Shown here piece by piece: positions 21,416 to 32,625 of a stretch of 37,500 nucleotides of DNA (positions are counted from its first letter, which is position 1; each line of letters starts with the position of its first letter). The notes under the pieces are model-generated. The model worked only from the letters and a program-made list of their open reading frames with translations, was not told the DNA's origin and ran no database searches. The stretch comes from Zygnema circumcarinatum (lineage: Eukaryota > Streptophyta > Zygnematophyceae > Zygnematales > Zygnemataceae): contig CM074815.1 of assembly GCA_037447605.1 (NCBI GenBank), forward strand, positions 1,459,408 through 1,496,907. The letters are read 5' to 3'. The position numbers and the translations under genes were made by a program.

Positions 21416-24139
21416 ATGGAGGGCAGCAAGCGGGCGGAGGGCGACGAGGCGGAGCAGGAGGAGGAGGACAAGCCGCGCCCGCTCGCTGCAGAGGCGGACT
21501 GCAGCTTGCCGCCCGTGAAGAAGTAAGCAGCCAGGCATCATATTGATCTTCAGGCGGAATATTGCATTCTCTTGCGCATGAGGCGTGCTTGGTTGCGGGC
21601 ATGGCTGTGACGGGCTGGTGACAGTCAAAGTTTTAGGGTTAGGTCACGCGAATCTGTAGGGACCTTAGGTCATGTATTTTACGAACTTAACTAAGAAATG
21701 ATGGTTATACAGCTGTACTTTTTTCGATTTATGCAGAAGCTATTGATCTTATCATATTATGTAATATATTCATGAAGTAAGCCACTGACCGCATTCATAT
21801 CTGGATTCCAAACGTTAAACCGGATTGGAAGTTGAAGGCACGGACCAATGAACTTCCAAACTTTGGACACATGAGCTTCCAATCTTTGATCATATGAGCG
21901 TCCAAACTCTGGTCACACCTTTTAAGTCATACCGCCTTGTTAGACAAAGCTTTGGGTTTCAACACTGCTGTGTGGGAGGGAGGGGATGCTTTGTTCTCCT
22001 TTCGCTTCGGACAGATTGTGAAGCTGTCCTCCTGAATCGATGGACAGAATTGAAGACTGTGTTGCCATCCTGTTGAATTGTATAATGAATGTTTTTCCTT
22101 GTCGCAATACCTTTGCAGATATGGATTCGGCCTAGGAAGGCCTTATGCTCCCAAAGGATGGACCTGGAAGATTGTTTCAGCTGCAGCCACAGTAGGCGGT
22201 TGGTGGGCCGATGTCTGCTATACGGAAATTGGCACAAGTGAGGATTTTCCAATGCTTTCCTCCTCTCCTTTTTCCATCTCCTCCTCTTCTCCATTCAGTC
22301 TCCTTCTCTCCCTCGCCCTCTCCATTCCCTCTGTTCCCCTCTCGCGTCCTTTTTTTATCTTTGTCGCGACATCTTTCTCTACCCACTGCTCACCCCTTCC
22401 CTCCGTAACTTAGAGGTTTCGAACTGCTGTAGGTGAAGAATTTCAGAGGCGGGAAGTGCGCATGATGAGCAGAAGTTTTGATTGCCAGCAAAGAGTTTTG
22501 AATTTCTTTCGCTTTTCCACTATTCCTTCATTGCTCTCCTCCCTTTTGTTTCTCCTGTTCCTCGTCCTCTCTGCTTCCCTCTATGCTTTTTTTCTTGTTT
22601 ATTTAAATTGGAATTATTTTTTGGTCCATCAATTGAACTTGTTACGCGCGATGATTTTTGCGATTTTTTCCGAGCATCATATCTCGATTGTGAAAATGCG
22701 ATTCTGTCACTTGCTGTTGAATTAACCCTGTCCACTTCAATGCGTGCTTTGCAAGTAATGTTTGTTTAGTCGAATTTGTGCGACACAACATCAAGTAAAC
22801 TGGGCGGAAAGGCATGTACTGGGGTTATTTAGGCAATGTTTTCCGCAGGAGGAAGCCGTTGCGTGATTATTTAGCACGGAAGATGGGCATGACTTTAAGC
22901 GAAAGCGAGCAATATGTGGAGATTAACTTCCCAAGAGTTCGAACGTGGCGAGGGCACAGTGAAGGAAAGAGGAAACAACCAGAGGAGGGGCGCAGAGCCA
23001 AAAGGCAGAGGATCGAGCTGTGTGAAGTGGGGCAATGCGAGGAAAGCAAGGAGACAGAGGGAAGCAATGGAGTCGGCTCACACGATGCTCAGGTTGAGTC
23101 TGACAATGCTCGCATGAGTGAGAGGTTAAAAACCGTGTTGCAAAGTCGTGGAGCGTGGAAGGGCTTAGAAGCTAATCAACGAGCTTTCAAGCCCTATTTG
23201 GAGCATTTATGGAGAAACGATCCCGATAAACTTAAGGTGGGTAGATTTGCTCGTCTCTGCCGTGTGTTGGGGAGGAAAGAATGGTTGAGAATGGTTGATT
23301 CGATTCAGATGTCTATGTGTGGACCACCCACAACCCCTCTCATCCAATTCCATCATGTGCGCTGACAGGTGTTCCAAGAACTCGTGATTTCTCAAATGAA
23401 AGAGCAGCAGGTAGAAGACCAAAAGGTGGTCGTTTTGCAGGTCTTGGTGACCATTCTTTCCGGTCCACCACTGCACCAGCTCACCGACAAGCAGAGTCTA
23501 TGTGCTGCTATCTTCAACTCCATACCTTGGCAACAACACAAATCGTCGAAGGTGCAGGAGACTCTTGAAAGATGTACCTCCCACACCTCTGAGCCTCGAC
23601 ATAAGGAGCTCTCTCGTCTAGACTCTTTGCCGCATACTCCTTCCTGCCACGGCATCATCCCCATGGACCGTTCGTTTCCAACACCACCATCACAATCTTC
23701 CATGGAGACTTCAAGAGATGGACCTGAGGAGATCAAGATCCTTGAGAACAAGGCTATCGAGAAATGTATTCAGCATGGCGGCAAGGCGAGGGAGAGGAAG
23801 GAGCTACTGCGCGAAATCCTGAATGAGCGCCAAGTTGAATTTGCAGAACTAGAGAGGCTCCGAGAAGCCAAGCGGATGGAAGTTATCGAGTTGGCACGAG
23901 AGCTGGCAGCTGCTTCAAATGCATCCATTCAAGTGGATATGGAGGTTGAGAATATTCAAAAGACTGCAAAGGAGTGCTGTGAGGCATGGAGGAGAAGTAT
24001 GGAGAAGGCAAAAATCCTTGAAAGCAAGCGCTTGGATTTGGTGGGATTTGGTGAATGGGAGAAGGATTGTGAGGAAACTCTGGAAGCCTGCAGACAGTAT
24101 AGGTCGAAACTGGAGCAATTGAAGAATGATGCACAGTAG
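21416..24139 (+). CDS. Unrecognised five-exon gene, acidic/TM-like N-terminus and coiled-coil C-terminus
   Basis: I do not recognise this protein. Phase-consistent exons: 21416-21522, 22119-22237, 22770-22794, 22849-23236, 23369-24139; 469 residues. Residues 1-36 are Glu/Asp-rich. Residues 37-75 include YGFGLGRPYAPKGWTW and a hydrophobic stretch ending GGWWADVCY that could be a membrane helix. Next come a basic region with a nuclear-signal-like RRAKRQR and a long Glu/Lys/Arg-rich C-terminus predicted to be coiled coil. The join 22794/22849 needs a 54-bp intron (AA|GTAAAC to CCGCAG), shorter than others here. If it is retained, exon 3 ends in TAA at 22796-22798 and gives an 84-residue protein ending RHNIK. 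A separate 397-residue frame could then start at ATG 22814 (MYWGYLGNVF) in the same reading frame. Upstream at 21248 is a G-box-like CACGTGAC. Exon 1-2 and exon 4-5 junctions are good; whether it is one gene or two is open. Confidence 0.5.
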
Positions 24140-24775
24140 TGGTGAAGGGTACTTTCACTTAAGAGCTGGGAAAGTTTTCAAAATGGATGCTACTTTTCTG
24201 AAGGGTTGATCACTCAACAGGCACTTGAACATCACCATATTCAGTCATAGCAAATAACATTTGCTGACTTATTAGAAGAGAAATCCGGTGGACTCCCTCA
24301 GTCCGCTGACGGCAGTAGATTCGGAGAAGCTACCTTTACTTGAGGGTTGGGTTTGGAGGCTTGGAGGGTTTGGAGGTTTTGAAGGGTTTGAAGGCCTCTT
24401 ATCTCACCTACCCTTGGTGGCCTCTGCAAACCCCAATTGCCGCCATCGCAGTGCGATCATAGCAGCAGAGGGGAACCACGAAATTGTTGACCCTAAAGGA
24501 GTTTTGACAATTTCTTACCCTCTGACTCTATAAGGGGACGCACGTTGCTGGATGTTTCGCTAAGAAGAGATCTCAATGTTGCAGCAAAAATATGTGAATG
24601 TCAATATGCTGAATCTGCAAGAGCTTTCAGTTGCGGGATCTCTTATTGTGTATTTGCCACCTCTCCTCACTGCATCCTTCACATACTCCAGCCAATTTTT
24701 GGCTGTGTACGAAAACAGAAAGGTCAGGCAGCAGAAATACGCCGCCTTCATCAGTTGGCAACTTTTAGGCAGATT

Positions 24776-25020
24776 GAAGACCCGTTTCAAAACGGAGTCT
24801 TTGTGGCCGGATACTAGGCTGCTCTATAGTAGAAGTGCAAGTTTAATCAATTGTCATTTTAAGACCACATCAGGCTCTGGCAGTGGATCTGGGGAGGAGG
24901 AGGAGAATTGAGGAGTTCAGAAGAAGTAGGCATCAAGCTCCTGTCTGTTCTCTTTTATCGACAGTCTATGACTAGAAGAGCAGTTTTGCCTGCAACTGCC
25001 ACCAGAAGGATGGCCGGCCT
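24776..25020 (+). pseudogene. Diverged duplicate of COX6B last exon and 3' flank
   Basis: After a ggcag acceptor-like site (24775), the segment reads IEDPFQNGVFVAGY then TAG, aligning with the COX6B end ENGAFVGRY then TAG. Similarity continues into the 3' flank: both have a stop followed by gctgctct, then similar blocks around ttaatcaat, gaccacat and ggatc, and a later atcaa...ctgttctctttt/ctgctctctctt block. The matching COX6B interval is about 18980-19240. No copy of the Cys-motif exons is visible upstream, so this looks like a partial segmental duplicate, unless the rest has diverged beyond recognition. Confidence 0.55.
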
Positions 25021-25322
25021 CATTCAGACATGCTGGAATCAGCGCAGCTTCTGGGACTGTCCGCAAAGGTTTTGTTGGAATTCGTCACGCTGAAAAATGT
25101 TATGATGGCAACACAAGCGTTGGGGAACTAGCGCATGAGTTAGGAGGTACTAGTCTGCCTACCTGCTCGCATCATGGGAAGCTGTCTCTTCGATCTTCCT
25201 TAACCATTTTGACAAGGTTTACTTTAGCAATTAGCAAGTGCATCTGCCGCTGATGTTGACATCCTGTAGGCTTTTCGAGTTTTCGAGCATTGGTGCCATT
25301 ATAGGACCTAATTTATGCTTTG

Positions 25323-25750
25323 ACCTATTGCAGGTTGATGCAACGTATGATGTGCTGCTTTTGCAAAGTTTGGCAAAGAGAAGAGCAGGACACGTAGATA
25401 TCAGCGTGAAATTTGCAAATGCTCGGAAATGCCGACCAGCTCCCTCGCAGAGGCTACATGGGAACCGTTGAATCACCTCCGGCGACCGTAGCAACTCCCA
25501 TCTTCAATGGTCGAGCGGGACAGGGTGCTCGTTTCGGAGCTCTTGGAGCTTTGCTGGAGAGCTATCGCAGCTTAACTATTCGAGCACAAATGGATCGGTA
25601 CTAGGAGTTGGATTTGGAGTGTCACCTACAATTTCACCCCCTGAGGCAACAACAAGTATAGCGAGGTGAGTGAAGTACAGTTGGTTGGACTTCTCATGCT
25701 CCATTTTCAAATTTTCTGGAGCTGAATTTGCAGGAGATTTTAAAAATGGT
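25323..25750 (+). CDS. Orphan exon-like open frames, gene unassigned
   Basis: An acceptor tattgcag (exon from 25334) opens a frame beginning VDATYDVLLLQSLAKRRAG. In another frame, 25472-25665 is open, Ser/Gly-rich (SSTNGSVLGVGFGVSPT), and ends at a strong donor, ATAGCGAG|GTGAGT. A following acceptor, tttgcag at about 25734, would end the protein almost at once (RF then stop). I could not connect these blocks by phase. They may be the 3' end of a small gene, a pseudogene, or chance. Confidence 0.25.
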
Positions 25751-26984
25751 GAAGTAATGCATGGTGGAGAAGTTGCCAGGTATGGATGTAACCTGTATGG
25801 ATGTTGCGCCGACTCGATGATAGTCAGAGCTGTGTCTTTATGCTAACTCACAGCTAGTAGAAAAAGGGATTCAGATGAGTTGAATGGGCTGAATACGGAT
25901 AGCGTGGGGAAACTAGCAGAGCTGCAAGCACACCTTTGTGTATATTCCTTCCTAAAAGGTCCCTTTGTTGATTTTTCTTGGTTTATAATCTGTCCTGGAT
26001 AGCCGTGAAAGTCGGATGTCGCTGGAAATTCGGGACGATATCGTGTTGTAGTGGGGTTAGAACACTCGAAGCCTCGAGGAAGGCGCCCGGAATATATACC
26101 TAGGTTTTGCCCATTGCATGATGGTGGAATTGAAACTGAAACTGAGACTATATGCGCTTTACCTCCGCAAAGGAAGGTTGTTGTGATCTCCGAGGCAACA
26201 TGGATATCATCATCATCAATCTCATTCTTTATTTCCACCCTTCTCACACGAAGGCTGAGCTGTCTGTTCATTGTCTGCTGCAGGTAAGGCCTGCGTGATC
26301 AGTGATCACTGTTGGCGGTGTGGTGATTGAAGCTTTGGTGGGAAGCATTGTGGAGAGCTGGTTGACTGTTGGTATATTTCTCGTGTTAGCGATCAACGCT
26401 CCCGCTGTCTCTGTAACCTGATTCACGTTTTCCCTCTCTCTGGATAACTTCATCCTATTTGAGGTGACTGCTTCTCCCCCTCCAAGGCATTTGGATATGT
26501 GACTTCCTTGGAGTTGTGGAGCCGTGCAACGTTAGGTGTGCAACGGACAGAACACAAGCAATGATTAGGAACGATGTCGTACATGCCTGTTTCTGCTTCT
26601 GTGCACCATGTTGCAATGTTCGTGTATATGTGTCTGCTGGTTGCTGTTCTTGCATCCTATCTGCATCTACGCTGTATAAGATAAAGCCTCTACACGCAGC
26701 ATGCATAGCAATGAAACATGTGGATGCGGTAATGACAACAATACGTACTAAGAGTCCGCACCGACTACAATGCAGATGTGTTCACATAGTCGTTGTGGCG
26801 AATTGTTGTTGTTGCATGAACCATCCATGTACTCTTGCATCTAGCAACAAAAGGAATAACGCCACAGTGTGCGCCGTCGTGCGGCCCTTCGCATCCACAT
26901 AGCCGAGTGCCGCCGCGCCAGCATTGGCGCTTCCTTACGCCGTCTCGCGCCGTCTGGAAGCTCTGGAGGCTTCCACAGGTCGGT

Positions 26985-27075
26985 CCATTATGGTCGGAAT
27001 CATTGGATTCAATGCTTGCCAACGGTTCCAACCATTGGCGCCAGATCTAGCCAAACATTGCCAATGGTGCCAAGT
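26985..27075. repeat. Second CCATTGG hairpin-type repeat
   Basis: Contains accattggc and gccaatggt as inverted arms about 20 bp apart, with further ttggaacc/ggttccaa pairs. It resembles 17340-17430 and abuts the inverted dispersed repeats at 27187-27410. Confidence 0.45.
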
Positions 27076-27186
27076 TGGAACCATCCAAGATTTTTGCTAA
27101 TGTAATGTTACCTTTTTCGGAATTGGCGGGTCGTGTGATGCGTACACTCGAACAAATCATCATCATCACATCGTTTTTTTCGGTTG

Positions 27187-27280
27187 TCCTTTGGACCTTT
27201 GCCCCCAGTTCTTCGTGGTTCCCCTTGCTGACTTTGTCCATGCACATATGATGGCATCATCGCCATGCGCGAGATCAATG
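27187..27280 (-). repeat. Dispersed repeat family, copy 3
   Basis: Read on the minus strand it gives gatggcatcatcgcc in inverted order and the diagnostic ggggaaccacgaagaactgg block followed by gcaaaggtccaaagg, matching copy 2 at 19945-20075. Confidence 0.65.
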
Positions 27281-27339
27281 CGACATCCTCATCATCATCA
27301 TCGCGTAAAAAACCATTGGACATGCGCGCATAGAAATCG

Positions 27340-27410
27340 TTCGTTTCTTTTGTTCCTCGTGGTTCCCCACGCTGATTGTGTCCATGTACATTTGATGGCC
27401 TTGCCATCGT
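27340..27410 (-). repeat. Dispersed repeat family, copy 4 (tandem with copy 3)
   Basis: On the minus strand it reads atggcaaggccatcaaatgt, then acatggacacaatcagcgtg and gggaaccacgaggaac, very close to copy 2. Copies 3 and 4 form a head-to-tail tandem pair about 60 bp apart. Confidence 0.65.
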
Positions 27411-28395
27411 TAGTCAAACAAACATCTTTTTCTCTTATCGAACACGGAATTATACAAAAAGATTCACACGAGTCACATTGCGCAAGTATAAGAAGAAGTT
27501 TTCGAACAAGTCGCTACGAAAAGAAAAGTAGCAGTTTTAAAGAAGGTTAGGTGTGAACTTTGCGCGTTGTGTTGTGCTTCTTTGTAGTCTTATGTCACGT
27601 GCCTTGTGTTCGTGTTCGTGTTCGTGTTTATGTTCATGTTGCAGCGCAGTGCAATACTCCGGAGTGATGCGCCATGTGGTGTTAGTAAGCCGTCATTTGA
27701 GTTATGCGAAGGTTTTTGAAAAAGAAGCACCTCATCTGGCGTGGTTGATCAAACGGAAACAGAAAAGCTTCCAGTATAACACCAACAGGTTCTGTAGAAG
27801 TGTTAGTTAAGTGCCAATGCCAAAATGTATTTTGTACAAAAAAAAAAATTGACCGACTCCCTCAATAGAGTCTGCTCGCAAGCTCGCGGCTCTGAGGAAC
27901 AATGGTGACCGTTCCCTCTCTTCTAAGCCAAGCTCTGTCTGCTTAGGAGAGTACACTTCGTCGCATCGATGAACCCTACAGCCGCCTTGGCAGTCCCTGC
28001 AGTGCACCTCGCAGAGCCATAAGAGCAAAGCAATGAAAGGGCTCGCCCTCCTCCCGCGGTGTGGCCTCCCTCGCTCTCATAAACTCCAATTCCATGGGGG
28101 AATGTGCCTGCTATCTCTGGTGCAGCAAAAATATGAGAATGCCTAAAGGCGGTATCGGCCCATACTTAATGGACAGTAACCCCTGGTGCTCATAGATTGC
28201 CTGATCCGTCCATACATAGAGTCAGTCTCGCAGGACTGCCGGTGCTTTACTCGGCCAAGTAAGGTCACAGCAATCCTCCATGGCTGCCGGAAGAAAGGGG
28301 AAATAGAACCCACGGACTCAAGGTACTCAAGGACTCAATACTAACATTCCAGGTGCTTCAGAAGGTCTCCCTCTAGCGTTCCAGTCGTTGTAGCC

Positions 28396-28462
28396 TTCAC
28401 TAAGAGAGACCGAGAGAGAGAGAGATAGAGAAAGAGAGAGAGCGAGAGAGAACGAGAGAGAG
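28396..28462. repeat. (GA)n imperfect microsatellite downstream of DUF1664 gene
   Basis: An interrupted GA tract about 115 bp past the DUF1664 stop codon. On the sense (minus) strand it is CU-rich, probably 3' UTR or just downstream. Confidence 0.8.
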
Positions 28463-28575
28463 CAGGTTCAATAGTTCCCGCAATGTGCAGTCTGCCCCGC
28501 GCTCCGCTAGTTCGATATATAGCAGGTGAGGAAAGCTCCCCACCATCTTCAGCACACCTTATTGGTCTCCTTCTG

Positions 28576-31500
28576 TTACCTTGCAGCTGACATGCTGCTG
28601 CATGCGCCCCCACAACAGTGAAAGGAATCATTTCCTGACCTAAAAAAAGTAGGTTTTCTACGCTAGGTTACTCACGCTTCGACCGCTTTATACTCTCTGA
28701 TCAGGAAATTCCAAGGCCCGACCACAATCAATGTGGGGCGAACAAGTACAATGCCCATTACAACCAGCAACCCTCCCCCTCGCATGTCATGCATGCAATA
28801 CGGAAGGTGGCAGAAGAGTGAGGCGATCACTCCTTACCGTGTCAAAACTCCTGCAGGCAAAACTCCGGGTGCTCTGGGCGGTAAAGGAGCTCCGGAAGGA
28901 CTACTGGTAGCCCCTGGTGGAGGCAACTGCTGGGGAGAGTCTGAGCCAATCATTTCTGCCACTTCTTGCAGTCCCTGTATCAGCTGCAAGTGGACACGCC
29001 CGAACAGTTTTCAATACGTTAGTTCTTTGCATTAGTCGCCCGGAACTATCGAGTCTGCTTCGAACTCATTATTTGACCAGTCGGGCAGCTCAAGTTGCGG
29101 CTACAATTCAATCAACTTGGCCTGCTTTGTTTATTATTCAATGTGAGGTGGTTGGAAAATGTCAGTTGAGCGAATCCGTTCAATAGGGGCATCAAATGAC
29201 ATACTTTAAGCCCCTGAGGTGCTGAATTCGATGGAAAAGAAAGAGATCGGGCAGCCGTTCCTCTTGAGTAGGCATGCAATCCCTGCAGCCCATAGATGCT
29301 AAGCAGGAAATTAGGAGGAGAAAGGACATGCATCGAAGATTCCACGCATTAATCGGAGGAACACCGTGACAAACGAAAAACTGCAATAACGTAACTTTCC
29401 AACACAGGACTCATCTCTCCAGAATAATTTGAAAGGAAGTAGGGTCATACCACCGACCTGAATAAGTTCTGTATGCTGTTGATGCCCACCTTGTGCTTCA
29501 ATAGCAAACCGGCAGAGCAACATGATGCCATGATTTGCGATATGCTGCACATGCATTTCCAGTAAAGTAATGGTCAAGGCACATTGCCAATACTGTTCAG
29601 TTCAGCACCCGCACCTCAATGCTGTTGCTACTTCCCACTGCCAGCAACCCCTGCAGCCTGCTGTCTGAAAAAGGAAGGGAACCAAGATTTCAAACCCTTC
29701 CTAGGTCTATATTGCAGCTCAAGCCGAGTGACTTCGAAAGGTCCACAGCGTCGGGCACGGTACAAACAACACTTCGGATGCATCGTCGGTCAGAAAATCT
29801 GGGGGTGACTAGACCGAAGAGCGCGTGTGCAGAGGAATTAATACCGTTCCTAACCAAGTGACCTTATGCGTTTTCTGGTGCTTTCACCCTTTGAGTCCGC
29901 TGGATAGATATGGCAAGAAAACAGTTCACTACCTGCTGGTTTCCAATCGTCTCCAGCTGATCCTTCTGCAACCACCAGGACAACGACAAAACCTTAGAAT
30001 ATTCATAATTCCGAGTTAATAAAGCCAATACATGCTGCTCTAGTGCCTGACCGGGAGCTGCAATACAACTAACATACATGGACAGGAGATATCACATAAA
30101 AGGACCTACAATACCTCTCTACAGCTTAATGCCAAACGTCCAAAGGCAAAGCAGCTGAAAACGATCGTGAAGTCAGCAGAGAAGGTTTTCTAACTCCACA
30201 TAATGTGCAGACAAAACCTGAGCCGAAAGCTGACAAAAACATGTCCTAACTATCAAGGGTGGCTTACGATAGGCCTCCAAGGCACAGGTTCAAAAAGGAA
30301 GGTGTGCTTGTAATGGATATAAGGCGTCTAAGATACCCACCACATTCCCAATATCCTGCTGCACTGAATTCACATCTAGGCACAGTCGACCAACGTTGTT
30401 CCTTGTTTCCACAATCTGCACACCAACCACCAAAAAGTGAGTAATCAAACACATCCTTAAACATAATCTGGAGAAGTAGGTTAGTCAACCCTCTCGATTT
30501 CCTTACGAAAGTACAAAACCATATCCTTCAGCGTTGCTGCTAAGCCGAAACTGGAATGTTTTAATTGTTGATTGGTTCGGATATGAAAAACAGAAGGAAG
30601 ACCAGTGAGTTTCAGCACGAACTGTACCTCATCCTTGACGAAAGTTATAACTTCAGTATTATCATTCACAGCTTTAACAACTCCATCCAACCGTCCAGTG
30701 AGCTGTCGCTTTGTTGCCTGCAGTTCCAAATCCGCCAGTAAATCGACACTACTTACAATTTGCAACTCTACAATACAGGCACGCGCCTTGAACCTTGTGA
30801 TCTGCGCGTTTCACTTTGATTGCGAAGAACTAATTCCAATCCACATTGAACTCGGGAGGCAAAGGTGTAACTACTTACAACATCATTTAATAAACCATCT
30901 ACCTACCAATGTAATAGTCCTTTACCAACTTCTTGGAAGGGGATCGACCAGCTCCCTACACTGCAACTATAACTCCCAGTCTCTCCACCGTGTGATTCAG
31001 TATTAAATACATGATACATTGTCTAGTTGACATCTAGCCCACCTACCACTGCCATCACTCCGTTCTTTCATCATGGGAAAAATACTCACTGCGAGAGCGG
31101 CAGTCAAACCTTCCATCTGCTTCGTAACATTTGTCACCATGTTTGACATGTTTTTCTTGGTGACATACATAAGGTCTCCAAGAGATAAACCCTGAGATAT
31201 TACCAACAAAGCCCCTCCCTCGCCATTAACTAGGGTGCAAACATCGGTAATCTAATGCACAGAAAGAAGTCACTCAACAAAAGCATCTGTTGAATGGCGA
31301 GGAGCCGCAAGAAGAGTGCAGCATGCAGCTGTGCAGAAAGGCAGAACCATTAATAAAGATGTGGATAATGCTAGCAGAGAAACACTCTGTACTTCACCTG
31401 ATGCTACGGCGAGTGATAAGTTGAATAAAAAGCATGCACCTGCTTTAGCGAGAGCTGCGGTTCTTAATGCACTCCGTTAACTTGCTGCCAACGATCTTGG

Positions 31501-32625
31501 TGTTCATTTCAGACTCCAGACGAACTCACCTTCCACCACATATATCCATAACCGGCGGCGCCAACGACAGCGACGGGAACGATAAGGGACAAAACGCCAC
31601 CACCTGTTCATTCCCCTTTCCAAACAACTTAGTCATTAGGTTGTCTAAGGCGGTCCCAGTCAAGAACCTATCCCTCACTTGACAGCCTCCAGAATGAGGG
31701 GAAAGTGCATAGATAACGGATAGAGGACCACTGACCTCTACTCGGGTTGGAATTGACAACTATCGGCCTTGAAGATGTTGACGCCAACTGCCTTAACTCC
31801 TGTGTAAGCCTCCGAACCTGCAAACAAGTAAGAAAGAAAAATCAGGGATTAGTCAAATCTATGAAAAACAGGTGAAAAGCAAGTTACAGAAGTAGCCATG
31901 AGCTGGGATTCGATCAACTACGGTTTTTTTAACCTAAAATTATGTGTCGAGTCGGAATGGTGACTTAGGTCTGATATCACTTCCTCGATGAACCGAGTAA
32001 AGAAGCTGCTGACCTGAGCAGTAAGGGCAGCAGTCGTGCTATCGAGTTCACCTCCACTCTGCTCGTCTCCCTTGCTCTCCTTAAGATGCTTGGTCAAGAC
32101 CTGCATCTCCGATCATACCCTGAGCTAGCATCGTGTAAAAGCTTAAACCAAGCCTACACTGCGCTTCAAAAACAATTTTGCATGGCTCAATAAAACCCTA
32201 TTTTATATATATATCCTGCATATCAGCAAAGGAGAAGTGGAGGAGCTACAGCTGCTACAAAAGCACAGAGAAATCCAGGGCAACATAGAAAGGAATGCAG
32301 TTCAAAGTCTCTATCCAAGTCTCACCTTCGTTAAATCTGCAAGAAGCTCTGATATCTGGGAGTTGTTCAGAAGGTAAGAACCAGTGAGTCCTGTATGCGA
32401 CCGAACGGCAAAGCCCAGTCAGCACAGCTCTGCAGCGATTCTTCACCAGACCCTCGCTAATCTCAACCTCCTGACACTCATCTTCCCTGTAACGCTCCGC
32501 ATTCATCGCAAATGACAAATGAATGTCAGAATCAGCTTAAACCTGCAGCGTGCCGGGAGGTTAGCATCAGCACCTGCGCCCAAGATGAAGAGCAGCTTGC
32601 CGCCGCCCGCCTGAATCATGGCCAT
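28576..32625 (-). CDS. DUF1664 family protein
   Basis: This is a member of the plant DUF1664 family; its biochemical role is unknown, although members are sometimes mislabelled as bZIP factors. Twelve phase-consistent exons (high to low): 32625-32574, 32390-32326, 32100-32014, 31817-31736, 31603-31530, 31191-31090, 30717-30628, 30415-30341, 29965-29933, 29544-29458, 28983-28838, 28597-28576; 304 residues, a normal family length. Diagnostic parts are an N-terminal hydrophobic segment (KLLFILGAGLTGSYLL, 10-25), VRRLTQELRQLAS (69-81), a membrane-like helix ending GYGYMWWK (113-120), LGDLMYVTKKNMSNMV (124-139), and coiled-coil repeats to about residue 220. The Pro-rich tail ends RSMSAAR. If the last donor (ACACG|GTAAGG at 28838) is not used, the protein stops at TAA 28834-28836 instead. 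Exons 8 and 9 are short and least certain. The neighbouring GH5 gene is on the same strand but separate. Confidence 0.85.

Larger units (their letters stand above)
24140..28575. other. Mostly non-coding region between the coiled-coil gene and the DUF1664 gene
   Basis: Starts with the 3' UTR of the plus-strand gene and ends with the 3' side of the minus-strand DUF1664 gene. It holds a COX6B-tail duplicate (24776-25020), orphan open exon-like frames (25323-25665), a CCATTGG hairpin (about 26985-27075) and two inverted dispersed repeat copies (27187-27410). A short GTGTTC tandem lies at 27604-27635 and a GA tract at 28396-28462. Other open frames, such as 25843-26271 (-) and 26516-26902 (+), show no motif I know. 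Confidence 0.5.
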
